From: Microvenator marinus | Lineage (GTDB): Bacteria > Myxococcota_A > Bradymonadia > Bradymonadales > Bradymonadaceae | Direction of reading: 5' to 3' | Length of the DNA: 64,000 nt | Assembly (NCBI RefSeq): GCF_007993755.1 | Contig: NZ_CP042467.1 | Location: forward strand, 496,001-560,000 | Part shown: positions 8,331-16,549 of the stretch, one piece after another | Layout of the letters: every line of letters starts with the position of its first letter | Position numbering within the stretch: the first letter of the stretch is position 1 | Translations under genes and position numbers: made by a program | The notes under the pieces: model-generated | The model's database searches: none | What the model saw: the letters and a program-made list of their open reading frames with translations, nothing else | Told to the model about the DNA's origin: nothing

Positions 8331-11300
8331 TTGAACTACTGGGAAAACCCAAAAATTTGGAACGCAATGGTGGCAACCAGCCGCACGCCAGAGGTGTTCC
8401 ATTTTCGAGGTTTGGGTGAACCCACGCTCGTTCAATCATTTCGCAATCTCTCCGATAGCCTTAAAGGTGCATCGTTTCTCCCACTGGTTTTCGACGGCAA
8501 CCATACCGAAGGCGCAGTCGAAGGGCTTCTTTCATCGGCACTTAAGAGTATCGAAGGTTTGAGAGAACTCGATGACTCGCTCATTGAGCTTGTGCATTTC
8601 TACCGCAACTTGAGTGCTCGCAACCAACGCCACTCCAACCAAGCGTTGGGTAAGTATCGTCTCGAGATTCTCTCCAATATACTCGCTGCGATTTCTCGCC
8701 GTAGACCACTTGCGATTTTTGCAGTCAACCTCGATGGGGGCCAGCCGAGCGACCTCGAAGCACTGGCGCATATCGCTGAGTTTGTGTTCGGCGATCCGCT
8801 CAGAGACCTTGCGCCCGAAGCATCGACCACAGGTGTGTACGGGTTTCTGGCCTATGTAGATAGCGCCCATGCTCCGACTTGGGCAAAAGACCTCGACGCG
8901 AGCGAGGATCGCAAGGGCGAGGCGCTCGAGATACTCTCGGCACCTGGTAATCTGCAGAAGCTTTTGGCTGCTGTCCGCGGTGATATCGCAAAGATTCCAG
9001 ACTTAATCGACGATCTTGAAACGCACTCGACGAGCTTCGCTCAGCACCGCCTAAAGAATCTACCTGAAGATGAGCAGGCTTTTGTGCATCTGCTCGCACT
9101 CGCGGTGCGGCCGCTGGGCTTGGACAGAATTGAGCGTTCCATGGAAGCCCTCGGAATCCGTGTTCACCTCAAAGATGTGCTTCGCTCGCTTCAGGAAGCG
9201 GGTTGGATTGAGCGTAGAATTTCGAACGGAAGTATTGAGGTTTATCTCTCGGACTCACAGCTAAAGAGCGCGTTTGCGAACGCAGCGTCTAACCAGCACT
9301 ATCGCACGGCTCTTGCGAACGCTGAAATCACGTGTGGCGGCTCATCCTTTGACCCAGTGTTTGTCACTGAGCAATTCTACCTAGCCGAAGAGTTCGATCT
9401 TGCATCGAAGTTCGGTCTGCGTGCCCTTGAACAGCTAAGGAATCGTGGAGCGTGGGAGGAGTGCGTACAGCTCGCCGAAAAGCTCGAAACGCAGGAAGTG
9501 CTCGGAGTTTTAGATGTAAAACTCGAAGCGCTTCGTATGCTCGGACGGCACCGGGAGGCGCTGATCTGTGCTCTCGCCCTAGAGGAATTATCCGGAGAGT
9601 CCGTTGACCTTAGCTTAGAGGTCGCCGTGCTCAGTACTAGGCTTGGGGATTTCGACGAAGCTGTTCGGCGATACCGAAGTGTTCAAGAGTCCTCGAAGAG
9701 TGGACAACATGTGCTCAAGGCTCAAAACGGCCTGGCAGATATTGCATACGCAAGGGGCGAGCATAAGGACGCTGAAGCCATCTCCGGGAAAGTGATCGGC
9801 GAGATTCTCGCTGGTGAACGTGGATTTTCAGAAGACCTTATCCTGATTCAAGCTCGAAACACACTTGGTAAACTCTCGATATTTCAGGCGAAGTACAACA
9901 AGAGCCGAGAGATTTTTGAAGCCAACCTCGACTTGGCCCATAGCTATGGCTGGGAAGATGAAGAGGCGAGGGCATTGGCCAATCTTGGGGTTGTGGCGCT
10001 TCAAGAAAGGGACCATGCGCAAGCGACCCAGCTTCTGAATCAAGCACTTAAGCTAAGCGCGACACAATCGAGCCTTCCAAGAGCGTATTGCCACGTTAAC
10101 CTGGCTACCATTGCCCAACGCGAGCAACGATTTGAGAAGGCCGTTGAGCATTGTTTAGAAGGCATGAGGGCAGCGCGTATCGCACAAGACTCCACCGCCT
10201 ATGGCGTGGGCGCTCATAACCTTGCGACCATCTACCAAGATCTCGGTCTCTACGGCCGAGCGCATGAGGTCATAGACCATCTGGAGACCAATCCGGCAGA
10301 TACCATTGCCAATCGCTGGAATCAGCGGGTTCGCGCCTATCTCTTGTTGGAAAGTGGTGAAAATGAGCGTGCACTTGAGCTCTTCAAATCGCTAGAGGGC
10401 AAAGATTTTCATAGCGCACTCTACGGCCCAGAGTCGCACCTTCGAATCGCGCAGATTCATCTCGAAGCATCCAAATACGAAACCTGTGAAGAGGTGCTTC
10501 AAGAGTTCGACATCGATGAGAATAACGGTGATTTTGAGCTTTTGATGGCACTACACTCCATGTTGACTTCGGAGTTGGCACTGCGACGTGACGGTGCTTT
10601 CGACATGGACGCGCTAAAAGAAACGACAGAAACATTGATCCGCCTCAATCAGCCCTATGACGCATTGCGCGCAGCGATCGTGTTTGCCAAAGGCATGATC
10701 AAGGAAGGGGAGGGCAGCGCGGCGTTGAAGACCCTGCAGTCACAACTCAAGCGGGTTGGCGCTGTGGCGGAGAAACTCCCAGACCTCTACCGAAAGAGTT
10801 ACGTGGAAAAACCACTTCACGTAGAACTCTTGGACCTCATTCGTGCGCTTCAAGGGGAAGTGCCACAGGTCCTTCGTCCGATAGAAACTCAGGCCAAGGC
10901 TTCAGCCGAGCGATCGGCCACGTGGAGTCCCGCGTTTGATAATATCATCGGTCAAGACCCTCATCTCTATCAGATGTTCCGTGTGATCGAGAAGGTGGCG
11001 CCCAGCAACGCAACGGTACTGCTTTTCGGTGAGTCGGGAACTGGTAAGGAGCTTCTGGCAGAAGCCATTCACGCCAAGTCCAAACGGGCAGAAAAACCCT
11101 TGGTGAAGGTCAACTGCGCAGCATTTGTTGAGTCTCTTCTCTTGAGTGAACTCTTTGGTCACGAGAAGGGCGCCTACACCGGTGCGACCCATCAAAAGCC
11201 CGGTCGATTCGAACTCGCCGACGGCGGAACCCTCTTCTTGGACGAGATCGGGGATATCTCGCCAAACACTCAGGTTGCCCTGCTTCGCGTTCTCCAAGAG

Positions 11301-12011
11301 GGAACATTCGAGCGGGTCGGCGGTCACGAAACGATTAAGACCGATGTCCGCGTCATTTGTGCCACCAACAAGGACCTCGAAGAGTTGGTTCGCAAAGGGG
11401 AGTTCCGCCTCGATCTCTATTACCGCCTTAAAGGCGTGATCATCGAGAGCCCGTCGCTACGGGAACGAAGGGCGGACATTCCATCCCTGGTCCTGCATTT
11501 TGCGGAAATGTTCAGCGAAGATGTGACACCACGCTTTGAGAAGCCGGTGCTTGAGTTTCTTTCTAAATACTCGTGGCCCGGCAATATTCGCGAGCTGCAA
11601 AACTTTGTGAAGAGCGTGCTGCTCTTTGCCGAAAGTGATGTGGTGAGCCTCTCGACTTTGGAAGACTTCAAAGACTTCTTCCAGAGCGGGGATTTTGTCG
11701 ACTCTATCGAATTCGAGATTTCCGAAGCCGAAGAGAGAGCCATAGCAAGCGTTGTGGCTTTGCCAAAGATTGGCGAATCTTCAGATCGAGATATAGAGTC
11801 GATGTTGGTGGAAAAAGTTGTTCGTGAGGGGCTTTCCCTTACGGACTTGAAGCACCGCTTAGAGATCGAATCCATCAAGCGAGCGTTGATGGAAGCTGAG
11901 GGGAATGTGACTCGAGCAGCCGAGATTCTTCAAATGAAGCGGCCGCGTTTGAGTCAGATTATTAATGGGACAGAAGAACTAGCGGACCTAAAGTCCACGC
12001 TAGTAGGTTGA
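8331..12011 (+). CDS. TPR-repeat sigma54-dependent activator with degenerate STAND-like N-terminus
   Basis: The roughly 1226-residue protein combines three parts. The N-terminal ~300 residues align by pattern with STAND-type NTPases (R-P-L-A-I-F-A-V-N-L-D at a Walker B-like position) but show no Walker A loop. A long series of TPR-like helices follows (coded at about 9350-10850). The C-terminal part is a sigma54-interacting AAA+ domain with G-E-S-G-T-G-K-E (11028-11051), G-A-Y-T-G-A (11169-11186, Tyr replacing the usual Phe), a L-F-L-D-E-I-G-D Walker B and a Fis-type helix-turn-helix near 11905-11970. It should activate RNA polymerase-sigma54 in response to a signal sensed by the repeats. TTG 8331 has AAGAGG upstream; an ATG at 8295 is the alternative start. 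The regulated genes are unknown. Confidence 0.88.
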   Translation: MNYWENPKIWNAMVATSRTPEVFHFRGLGEPTLVQSFRNLSDSLKGASFLPLVFDGNHTEGAVEGLLSSALKSIEGLRELDDSLIELVHFYRNLSARNQRHSNQALGKYRLEILSNILAAISRRRPLAIFAVNLDGGQPSDLEALAHIAEFVFGDPLRDLAPEASTTGVYGFLAYVDSAHAPTWAKDLDASEDRKGEALEILSAPGNLQKLLAAVRGDIAKIPDLIDDLETHSTSFAQHRLKNLPEDEQAFVHLLALAVRPLGLDRIERSMEALGIRVHLKDVLRSLQEAGWIERRISNGSIEVYLSDSQLKSAFANAASNQHYRTALANAEITCGGSSFDPVFVTEQFYLAEEFDLASKFGLRALEQLRNRGAWEECVQLAEKLETQEVLGVLDVKLEALRMLGRHREALICALALEELSGESVDLSLEVAVLSTRLGDFDEAVRRYRSVQESSKSGQHVLKAQNGLADIAYARGEHKDAEAISGKVIGEILAGERGFSEDLILIQARNTLGKLSIFQAKYNKSREIFEANLDLAHSYGWEDEEARALANLGVVALQERDHAQATQLLNQALKLSATQSSLPRAYCHVNLATIAQREQRFEKAVEHCLEGMRAARIAQDSTAYGVGAHNLATIYQDLGLYGRAHEVIDHLETNPADTIANRWNQRVRAYLLLESGENERALELFKSLEGKDFHSALYGPESHLRIAQIHLEASKYETCEEVLQEFDIDENNGDFELLMALHSMLTSELALRRDGAFDMDALKETTETLIRLNQPYDALRAAIVFAKGMIKEGEGSAALKTLQSQLKRVGAVAEKLPDLYRKSYVEKPLHVELLDLIRALQGEVPQVLRPIETQAKASAERSATWSPAFDNIIGQDPHLYQMFRVIEKVAPSNATVLLFGESGTGKELLAEAIHAKSKRAEKPLVKVNCAAFVESLLLSELFGHEKGAYTGATHQKPGRFELADGGTLFLDEIGDISPNTQVALLRVLQEGTFERVGGHETIKTDVRVICATNKDLEELVRKGEFRLDLYYRLKGVIIESPSLRERRADIPSLVLHFAEMFSEDVTPRFEKPVLEFLSKYSWPGNIRELQNFVKSVLLFAESDVVSLSTLEDFKDFFQSGDFVDSIEFEISEAEERAIASVVALPKIGESSDRDIESMLVEKVVREGLSLTDLKHRLEIESIKRALMEAEGNVTRAAEILQMKRPRLSQIINGTEELADLKSTLVG

Positions 12012-12015
12012 GGTT

Positions 12016-12831
12016 ATGATGAATTCTAGAATCGGATTTGCGCTGCTTGGGACACTCGCATTTGGTCTTTTGGCCGGATGTGTAGATGCTGAGACACCAA
12101 TGCAAGAGCGAACTCGCCATGCTCAAAAGGCACAGGCTGTGGTCGTGACACCGGAGTTTAAACTCGTAGGTGCAGAGGAAGTCCCGGAACATCTCTTTTT
12201 GACGCAGCTGGGACTTCTCGTTTCCGAGATTCGCCTCACGCCCATGGCATCGACGTCGTCCGGCGTTGCATACTCCACGGCCGAGCCCATTGAGCTCAGC
12301 TTCGATGTGGCAGAAGGCCAATTCGTTCAAACCGGAAAGGCCGTAACACTTCCCGATGCGGGACGCTATGTGGTCAGTATTCGCCTTGAGCCTATGGTCC
12401 AAGGTGACCAAGAACTCGGCTCTCTCTCCGTTGAGGGGTTTGTGGCTTCAGAAACGTCCGACGTTTCCAAGAACTCCGACGGAACACCATTGCCTTTGCC
12501 TTTTGATGAGAAGCCAGAGGGCGACGGCCTCACAGATGCTGCTGAGGCCCCACTCGCGTGGACTCCATTCACGTACAATAGCCGTCGGACCGTGTTTTAC
12601 ACGCTCAACCAGGTGGACCTTGAAGAGGGCGACCAGTATCTGGAGTTCTCGTTTGACCTCAGAGACTGGGCAAATGGCGTCGCGACGCACATCTCAAAAG
12701 CCGTCAAGACTAGCCCAGCTACCGGCGAAGACGGCGGCGTGGACGTAACTCGTCAGATCGAGAGCCTTGGACAGGGTGTAGATGCCATTGTCCAAACCGG
12801 CGCCGTGACTCGAGACCCAACTCGATTCTAG
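12016..12831 (+). CDS. Predicted lipoprotein, unknown function
   Basis: The 271-residue protein has a lipoprotein signal ending L-L-A-G-C22. The mature part is probably beta-rich and resembles lipoproteins annotated only as hypothetical in related bacteria. I see no catalytic motif. Two ATG codons in tandem (12016 and 12019) follow GAGG at 12010-12013; the second has the better spacing. The start lies just four bases after the stop of the sigma54-activator gene, so the two are probably co-transcribed. Its link to that regulator (signal input or output) is only suggested by adjacency. Confidence 0.7.
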   Translation: MMNSRIGFALLGTLAFGLLAGCVDAETPMQERTRHAQKAQAVVVTPEFKLVGAEEVPEHLFLTQLGLLVSEIRLTPMASTSSGVAYSTAEPIELSFDVAEGQFVQTGKAVTLPDAGRYVVSIRLEPMVQGDQELGSLSVEGFVASETSDVSKNSDGTPLPLPFDEKPEGDGLTDAAEAPLAWTPFTYNSRRTVFYTLNQVDLEEGDQYLEFSFDLRDWANGVATHISKAVKTSPATGEDGGVDVTRQIESLGQGVDAIVQTGAVTRDPTRF

Positions 12832-12846
12832 AGTTTAGAGGAGTTT

Positions 12847-13638
12847 CTAAGTACCCAAGAGGGGAGCCAGCGCACGAACGTCTCGATAGAGGCGTTCGAT
12901 TCGATACTCGCGCGTGTATCCGTAGCCCCCGTGCATCTGCAGTGCTTCGTCAGTCACATAAATGGCTGCGTCTAGCGCAAGAGCACGAGACGCCTCGGCA
13001 AATTCAGGTGCATCGAGAGAACGAAAAGCCAAAAGAGTCGCCGCATCCGTGCGACTGCTCATTTCTGCCAGTTTGAATTGGGTTCCCTGAAAATCGGCAA
13101 TGCGTTTTCCAAATTGCACGCGTTCGTTGGCGTACCCGTATCCAACCTTCAGTGCGTCTGTAGCCAGACCCGCAAAAATCAGAGCGAGCGCCGAGTGCAT
13201 CCAAGACACCGTAGTATCGGATTTCGCACCCTGATTGCCCATGTAAGCGGCCGCTGACTTCAAGCCGTAGAGCGACACGGGTTCAAATCCCGATGCGCCA
13301 TGGGCTCCTTCAGCACTGTAGGCGAGCGTGGCGGGTGCAAAGAAAGAAACGACTCTATCTTTGGAGACGAATCCCAAACCATCGGAGCCTGTTGCCGCTT
13401 GATTCAAGGCCCTGAGCACAGCGAGTGAGGCTACCGCGTCAGCCTTTGCGAGTTCGAAAAGAACAAGTGCGGCCATCTTCGGATCGTCTTCCCAGACCAT
13501 GTCCAAGAGTCCAAGTTCGCGAAGCACCTCGGCATCAAACGGCTTGGTGTCATCGTGAGAAACACTCAATGAGTCTTTTGCGAAGCGCGATACGGCGCTT
13601 CGCACCATGTCTAGTTCTTCCGGCCAGGTAAACCTCAT
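12847..13638 (-). CDS. Short acyl-CoA dehydrogenase-like protein lacking the catalytic glutamate
   Basis: The 263-residue protein starts like an acyl-CoA dehydrogenase and ends with the family's C-terminal helical region (E-R-V-Q-F-G-K-R-I, then Q-M-H-G-G-Y-G-Y-T-R-E-Y). It is about 100 residues shorter than usual: most of the middle beta domain is missing, and the chain stops after R-D-V-R-A-L-A-P-L-L-G-T, without the E-G-T glutamate that acts as catalytic base. It is translationally coupled (ATGA, 13635-13638) to a complete acyl-CoA dehydrogenase. By analogy with heterotetrameric alpha2beta2 acyl-CoA dehydrogenases of actinobacteria, it may be a non-catalytic partner subunit; a decayed gene is the alternative. 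Confidence 0.8.
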   Translation of the reverse strand: MRFTWPEELDMVRSAVSRFAKDSLSVSHDDTKPFDAEVLRELGLLDMVWEDDPKMAALVLFELAKADAVASLAVLRALNQAATGSDGLGFVSKDRVVSFFAPATLAYSAEGAHGASGFEPVSLYGLKSAAAYMGNQGAKSDTTVSWMHSALALIFAGLATDALKVGYGYANERVQFGKRIADFQGTQFKLAEMSSRTDAATLLAFRSLDAPEFAEASRALALDAAIYVTDEALQMHGGYGYTREYRIERLYRDVRALAPLLGT

Positions 13639-14732
13639 CCGAGCCTCCTTCCCAATTCTCGTGCAATCACGATCTTTTGAACCTCGCTTGTACCCTCATA
13701 GATTCGGGTCACGCGGGCATCACGCACTAGCTTTTGGAGAAAGTTTGAGTTCAATGCAGCCTCAATGCCTGCCTCGGCGAGTATCGTATCCCCCAAGGCC
13801 GAGGCGCACTCGCTTGCGTAGAGTTTCGCGACACTAGCCTCGTAGGTAAATGGCGCCTTCTCTTCCTTGAGTTTTGCGGCTCGCCAGACGAGCGCTCGTG
13901 CTGCCTCGACCCGCCCACTCCAATAGCTCGATGCCGCCCAACCGATGCGACCGGCTTCTTCCAAGAGTGCGTCACAGATACCGAGCGCCTGGCTTGCGAT
14001 TCCGATGCGCCCACCATCGAGAGCCATCATCGCAACCTTGAAGCCCTGTCCAACATCCATAACCAATGCGTCGGCAGGCACCTCCACGTCATCAAAATTC
14101 ACGACGACGGTGTTTGAAGCATGTTGCCCCATCTTTTCTTCTGGTGCGCCAAAGGAGACGCCAGGTGTTCCTTCTTCCACAAAGAAGACACTAATCGAGG
14201 ACTTGCCGCCGTTTTCGACCTGAGCCCAAACGAGGTAGGCCCCGGCAAATTCACCAGATGTAATCCATGCCTTTGACCCGTTGAGCACATACCCAGAATC
14301 TGTACGACGTGCATTGGCTTGCATTCCCGCTGCATCGGAGCCGGAACCAGCCTCACTCAGGCAAAACGACCCGGCAGGCGTTTGTCCGCTCAGCAGTTTT
14401 GGGATGAACGCTTTTTGTCTTTCGTCGCCAAACTCCTGGAGAACTTCAGCGACCATATTATTGACACACATGGTCACAGCGATTGCTGGATCGCCCCACG
14501 CGATGGCTTGCACGGCGTTTGAATACGCCACAACGCCGGCCTCCAACCCGCCAAATTCCTTTGAAACATTGACGCCCATGAGCCCGTGGCTCGCGAGCTT
14601 CTTCAGAGTTTCCACTGGAAATTCGTGGGTTTCTTCCCACCGAGCCCAGTTCTTCCTCAAATCTTGCCCAGCAAGCCCCCTGGCGAGCTCGCCAATGGCT
14701 TTGTGTTCAGAATTCGGCACTATGTTCATCAT
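13635..14732 (-). CDS. Acyl-CoA dehydrogenase
   Basis: This 365-residue flavoenzyme should oxidise an acyl-CoA to the trans-2-enoyl-CoA and pass electrons to an electron-transfer flavoprotein. Family hallmarks are present: F-C-L-S-E-A-G-S-G-S-D for substrate and flavin contact, K-A-W-I-T-S-G in the beta domain, and R-I-Y-E-G-T-S-E-V-Q at the C-terminus with the catalytic Glu. The order of the operon (after a 3-hydroxyacyl-CoA dehydrogenase and an enoyl-CoA hydratase) suggests short-chain substrates such as butyryl-CoA. The start overlaps the upstream stop by ATGA (14729-14732). No electron-transfer flavoprotein gene is seen in the window. Confidence 0.93.
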   Translation of the reverse strand: MMNIVPNSEHKAIGELARGLAGQDLRKNWARWEETHEFPVETLKKLASHGLMGVNVSKEFGGLEAGVVAYSNAVQAIAWGDPAIAVTMCVNNMVAEVLQEFGDERQKAFIPKLLSGQTPAGSFCLSEAGSGSDAAGMQANARRTDSGYVLNGSKAWITSGEFAGAYLVWAQVENGGKSSISVFFVEEGTPGVSFGAPEEKMGQHASNTVVVNFDDVEVPADALVMDVGQGFKVAMMALDGGRIGIASQALGICDALLEEAGRIGWAASSYWSGRVEAARALVWRAAKLKEEKAPFTYEASVAKLYASECASALGDTILAEAGIEAALNSNFLQKLVRDARVTRIYEGTSEVQKIVIARELGRRLG

Positions 14733-15508
14733 TTCCTCTTAAACTCAGGAGAACGCCTTTCAAGCAGGGCAGTCATTCCCTCAACCTGATCGTGGGTTCC
14801 AAAGAGTGCTCCAAAAGCCTCTTGCTCATAGACCATGGCCTGCTCGAGATTGACTCCTTCGCCCTTAAAAATCGCGGATTTTGCCGCTCGAAGCGCCAAC
14901 GGACCGTTCGCTCGGATCTCAGCCACACGTTCATCAATCTTGGAGGCGAATTCATCGATAGGATACACGTCCAGAACAAGACCAATCTCTTTAGCTTGCG
15001 CGGCCTTGATTTTGCGGCCGGTAAAGATCAGTTCGCGCGCATGATGCCAACCGATGCGGCGGCCAAGGCGTTGGGTTCCGCCCCAACCAGGGATCACCGA
15101 AAGTGCAACCTCGGGCAGTCCGAGAACAGCTTTGTCGGAGGCGTAGAGTAGATCGCAGGTCAGCGCCAACTCGAGCCCACCGCCGAGGGCGAATCCATGA
15201 ATCGCAGCGATGGTAGGGAAGGGGAGCGCCGCTATAGCGTCCATGGCTTGGTGGCCGAGCTCGCTGAACTGCTGGGCTTCCTCGGGTGAATACTCGAGCA
15301 TCGCCTTGATATCAGCTCCTGCGACAAAAGCGCGTCCTTCGCCGCCGAGCACCAATACGTCGATCGACTCGTCGTTTGAGGCGAGTTTCGCGACCTCGAT
15401 CAGTTCCTCATGGACCTGCCGATTGAGCGCATTGAGTGAGTCTGGGCGGTTAATGGTGAGTCTTGCGACGCCGTCTTTTACTTCATATTTGAGTGTTTCG
15501 AATTGCAT
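14729..15508 (-). CDS. Enoyl-CoA hydratase (crotonase family)
   Basis: The 259-residue protein should add water across the double bond of enoyl-CoA, for example crotonyl-CoA to 3-hydroxybutyryl-CoA. Both catalytic glutamates are in place: Glu113 in G-G-G-L-E-L-A and Glu133 in L-P-E-V-A-L-S-V-I-P-G-W-G-G-T-Q-R-L. The oxyanion-hole stretch G-R-A-F-V-A-G-A-D-I-K near 58-68 is also clear. Length is typical. It is the second gene of the minus-strand operon, 60 bases after the 3-hydroxyacyl-CoA dehydrogenase gene and overlapping the acyl-CoA dehydrogenase start. Confidence 0.94.
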   Translation of the reverse strand: MQFETLKYEVKDGVARLTINRPDSLNALNRQVHEELIEVAKLASNDESIDVLVLGGEGRAFVAGADIKAMLEYSPEEAQQFSELGHQAMDAIAALPFPTIAAIHGFALGGGLELALTCDLLYASDKAVLGLPEVALSVIPGWGGTQRLGRRIGWHHARELIFTGRKIKAAQAKEIGLVLDVYPIDEFASKIDERVAEIRANGPLALRAAKSAIFKGEGVNLEQAMVYEQEAFGALFGTHDQVEGMTALLERRSPEFKRK

Positions 15509-15568
15509 ACCAAGTCCAAGGATTAAGGTTGGGTGTGAATTCCCCTGAATACCGCCAAATTTCGCGGT

Positions 15569-16423
15569 TCAACGATAGTCGTAGAAGCCTCGCCCGGATT
15601 TGCGGCCGAGCCATCCTGCGTCCACGTACTTCCGAAGAAGCGGGGAGGGCCGATACTTGGTATCTCCGAGCTGCGTGTGCAGTACCTCCATAATGGCGAG
15701 ACACGTGTCCAGCCCGATGAAATCAGCCAGAGTGAGCGGGCCCATCGGTTGGTTCGTTCCGAGTTTCATTGCAGCGTCGATATCCTCCACGCTGCCAACT
15801 CCTTCCATAAGTGTGTATGTGGCTTCGTTGATCATCGGCATCAAGATGCGATTGACGATGAACCCAGGATAGTCCTGTGCAAGTACCGTGGTTTTTCCCA
15901 TCTTTTCGGCGACGTCATTGACCAATCGGTAGGTCTCATCGGAGGTCTGAAGTCCACGGATAACCTCGACGAGCTTCATGATCGGCACCGGATTCATGAA
16001 GTGCATCCCGATGACTTGTTCGGGACGTTTGGTGAACGCGGCGATCTTGGTGATCGAGATACTCGACGTGTTCGAAGCCAGAATGGCGTGAGCTGGAGCG
16101 TTTTCATCCAAGGTCTTGAATACGGATTCTTTAACCTTCAATGATTCGACCACGGCCTCGACCACGAGGTCCGACTTCGCGGCATCCTCGAGCTTGGTCG
16201 TCAGCGCTATCTTCTCAAGGGCGCTATCGCGATCCGCTGCACTCAATCGTTCCTTTTCGACGAGCTTGTTCAAGCTCTTTGTGATGGTGGCGAGCCCGCG
16301 GTCAAGGGCATCTTGAGAAAGGTCGGACATGATTACTGCGTGACCACTAAGAGCCGCGACTTGCGCGATTCCATTGCCCATTTGCCCAGCCCCTACCACA
16401 CCGATCGACTTGATTTGCGACAT
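15569..16423 (-). CDS. 3-hydroxybutyryl-CoA dehydrogenase
   Basis: The enzyme interconverts 3-hydroxyacyl-CoA and acetoacetyl-CoA with NAD(P). The N-terminal Rossmann motif [13 protein letters not shown] is followed by S-N-T-S-S-I-S-I-T and the [14 protein letters not shown] catalytic segment with the conserved His. The C-terminal [10 protein letters not shown] is also standard. At 284 residues it matches the stand-alone Hbd/PaaH group rather than the long fused FadB type. GAGGTAG precedes the ATG. It heads the four-gene minus-strand operon. Confidence 0.94.
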   Translation of the reverse strand: MSQIKSIGVVGAGQMGNGIAQVAALSGHAVIMSDLSQDALDRGLATITKSLNKLVEKERLSAADRDSALEKIALTTKLEDAAKSDLVVEAVVESLKVKESVFKTLDENAPAHAILASNTSSISITKIAAFTKRPEQVIGMHFMNPVPIMKLVEVIRGLQTSDETYRLVNDVAEKMGKTTVLAQDYPGFIVNRILMPMINEATYTLMEGVGSVEDIDAAMKLGTNQPMGPLTLADFIGLDTCLAIMEVLHTQLGDTKYRPSPLLRKYVDAGWLGRKSGRGFYDYR

Positions 16424-16467
16424 ACGCTACCTCGTTTGAACTTGGAGAACCTAAAATGCGGAAAGTG

Positions 16468-16495
16468 ACTATCACGCCCCAAAACCAAGCGTCAA
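16468..16495 (-). promoter_or_regulatory. Candidate promoter of the acyl-CoA operon
   Basis: On the minus strand, TTGACG (16490-16495) is followed by a 16-base spacer and GATAGT (16468-16473), four of six matches to the -10 consensus. It lies 45 bases upstream of the 3-hydroxybutyryl-CoA dehydrogenase start in the divergent spacer with the kinase gene. Confidence 0.4.
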
Positions 16496-16549
16496 ACGCT
16501 GGCCGTCTTGAGCGTTGCCGAAGCCCAAAGGGTGACGTAGGCTTTAATC

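Noticed and set aside
12847-12880. Possible frameshift restoring the missing end of the short acyl-CoA dehydrogenase
   Set aside because: The sequence after the stop is the 3' spacer and the end of the adjacent lipoprotein gene; no E-G-T-like continuation is visible in another frame.
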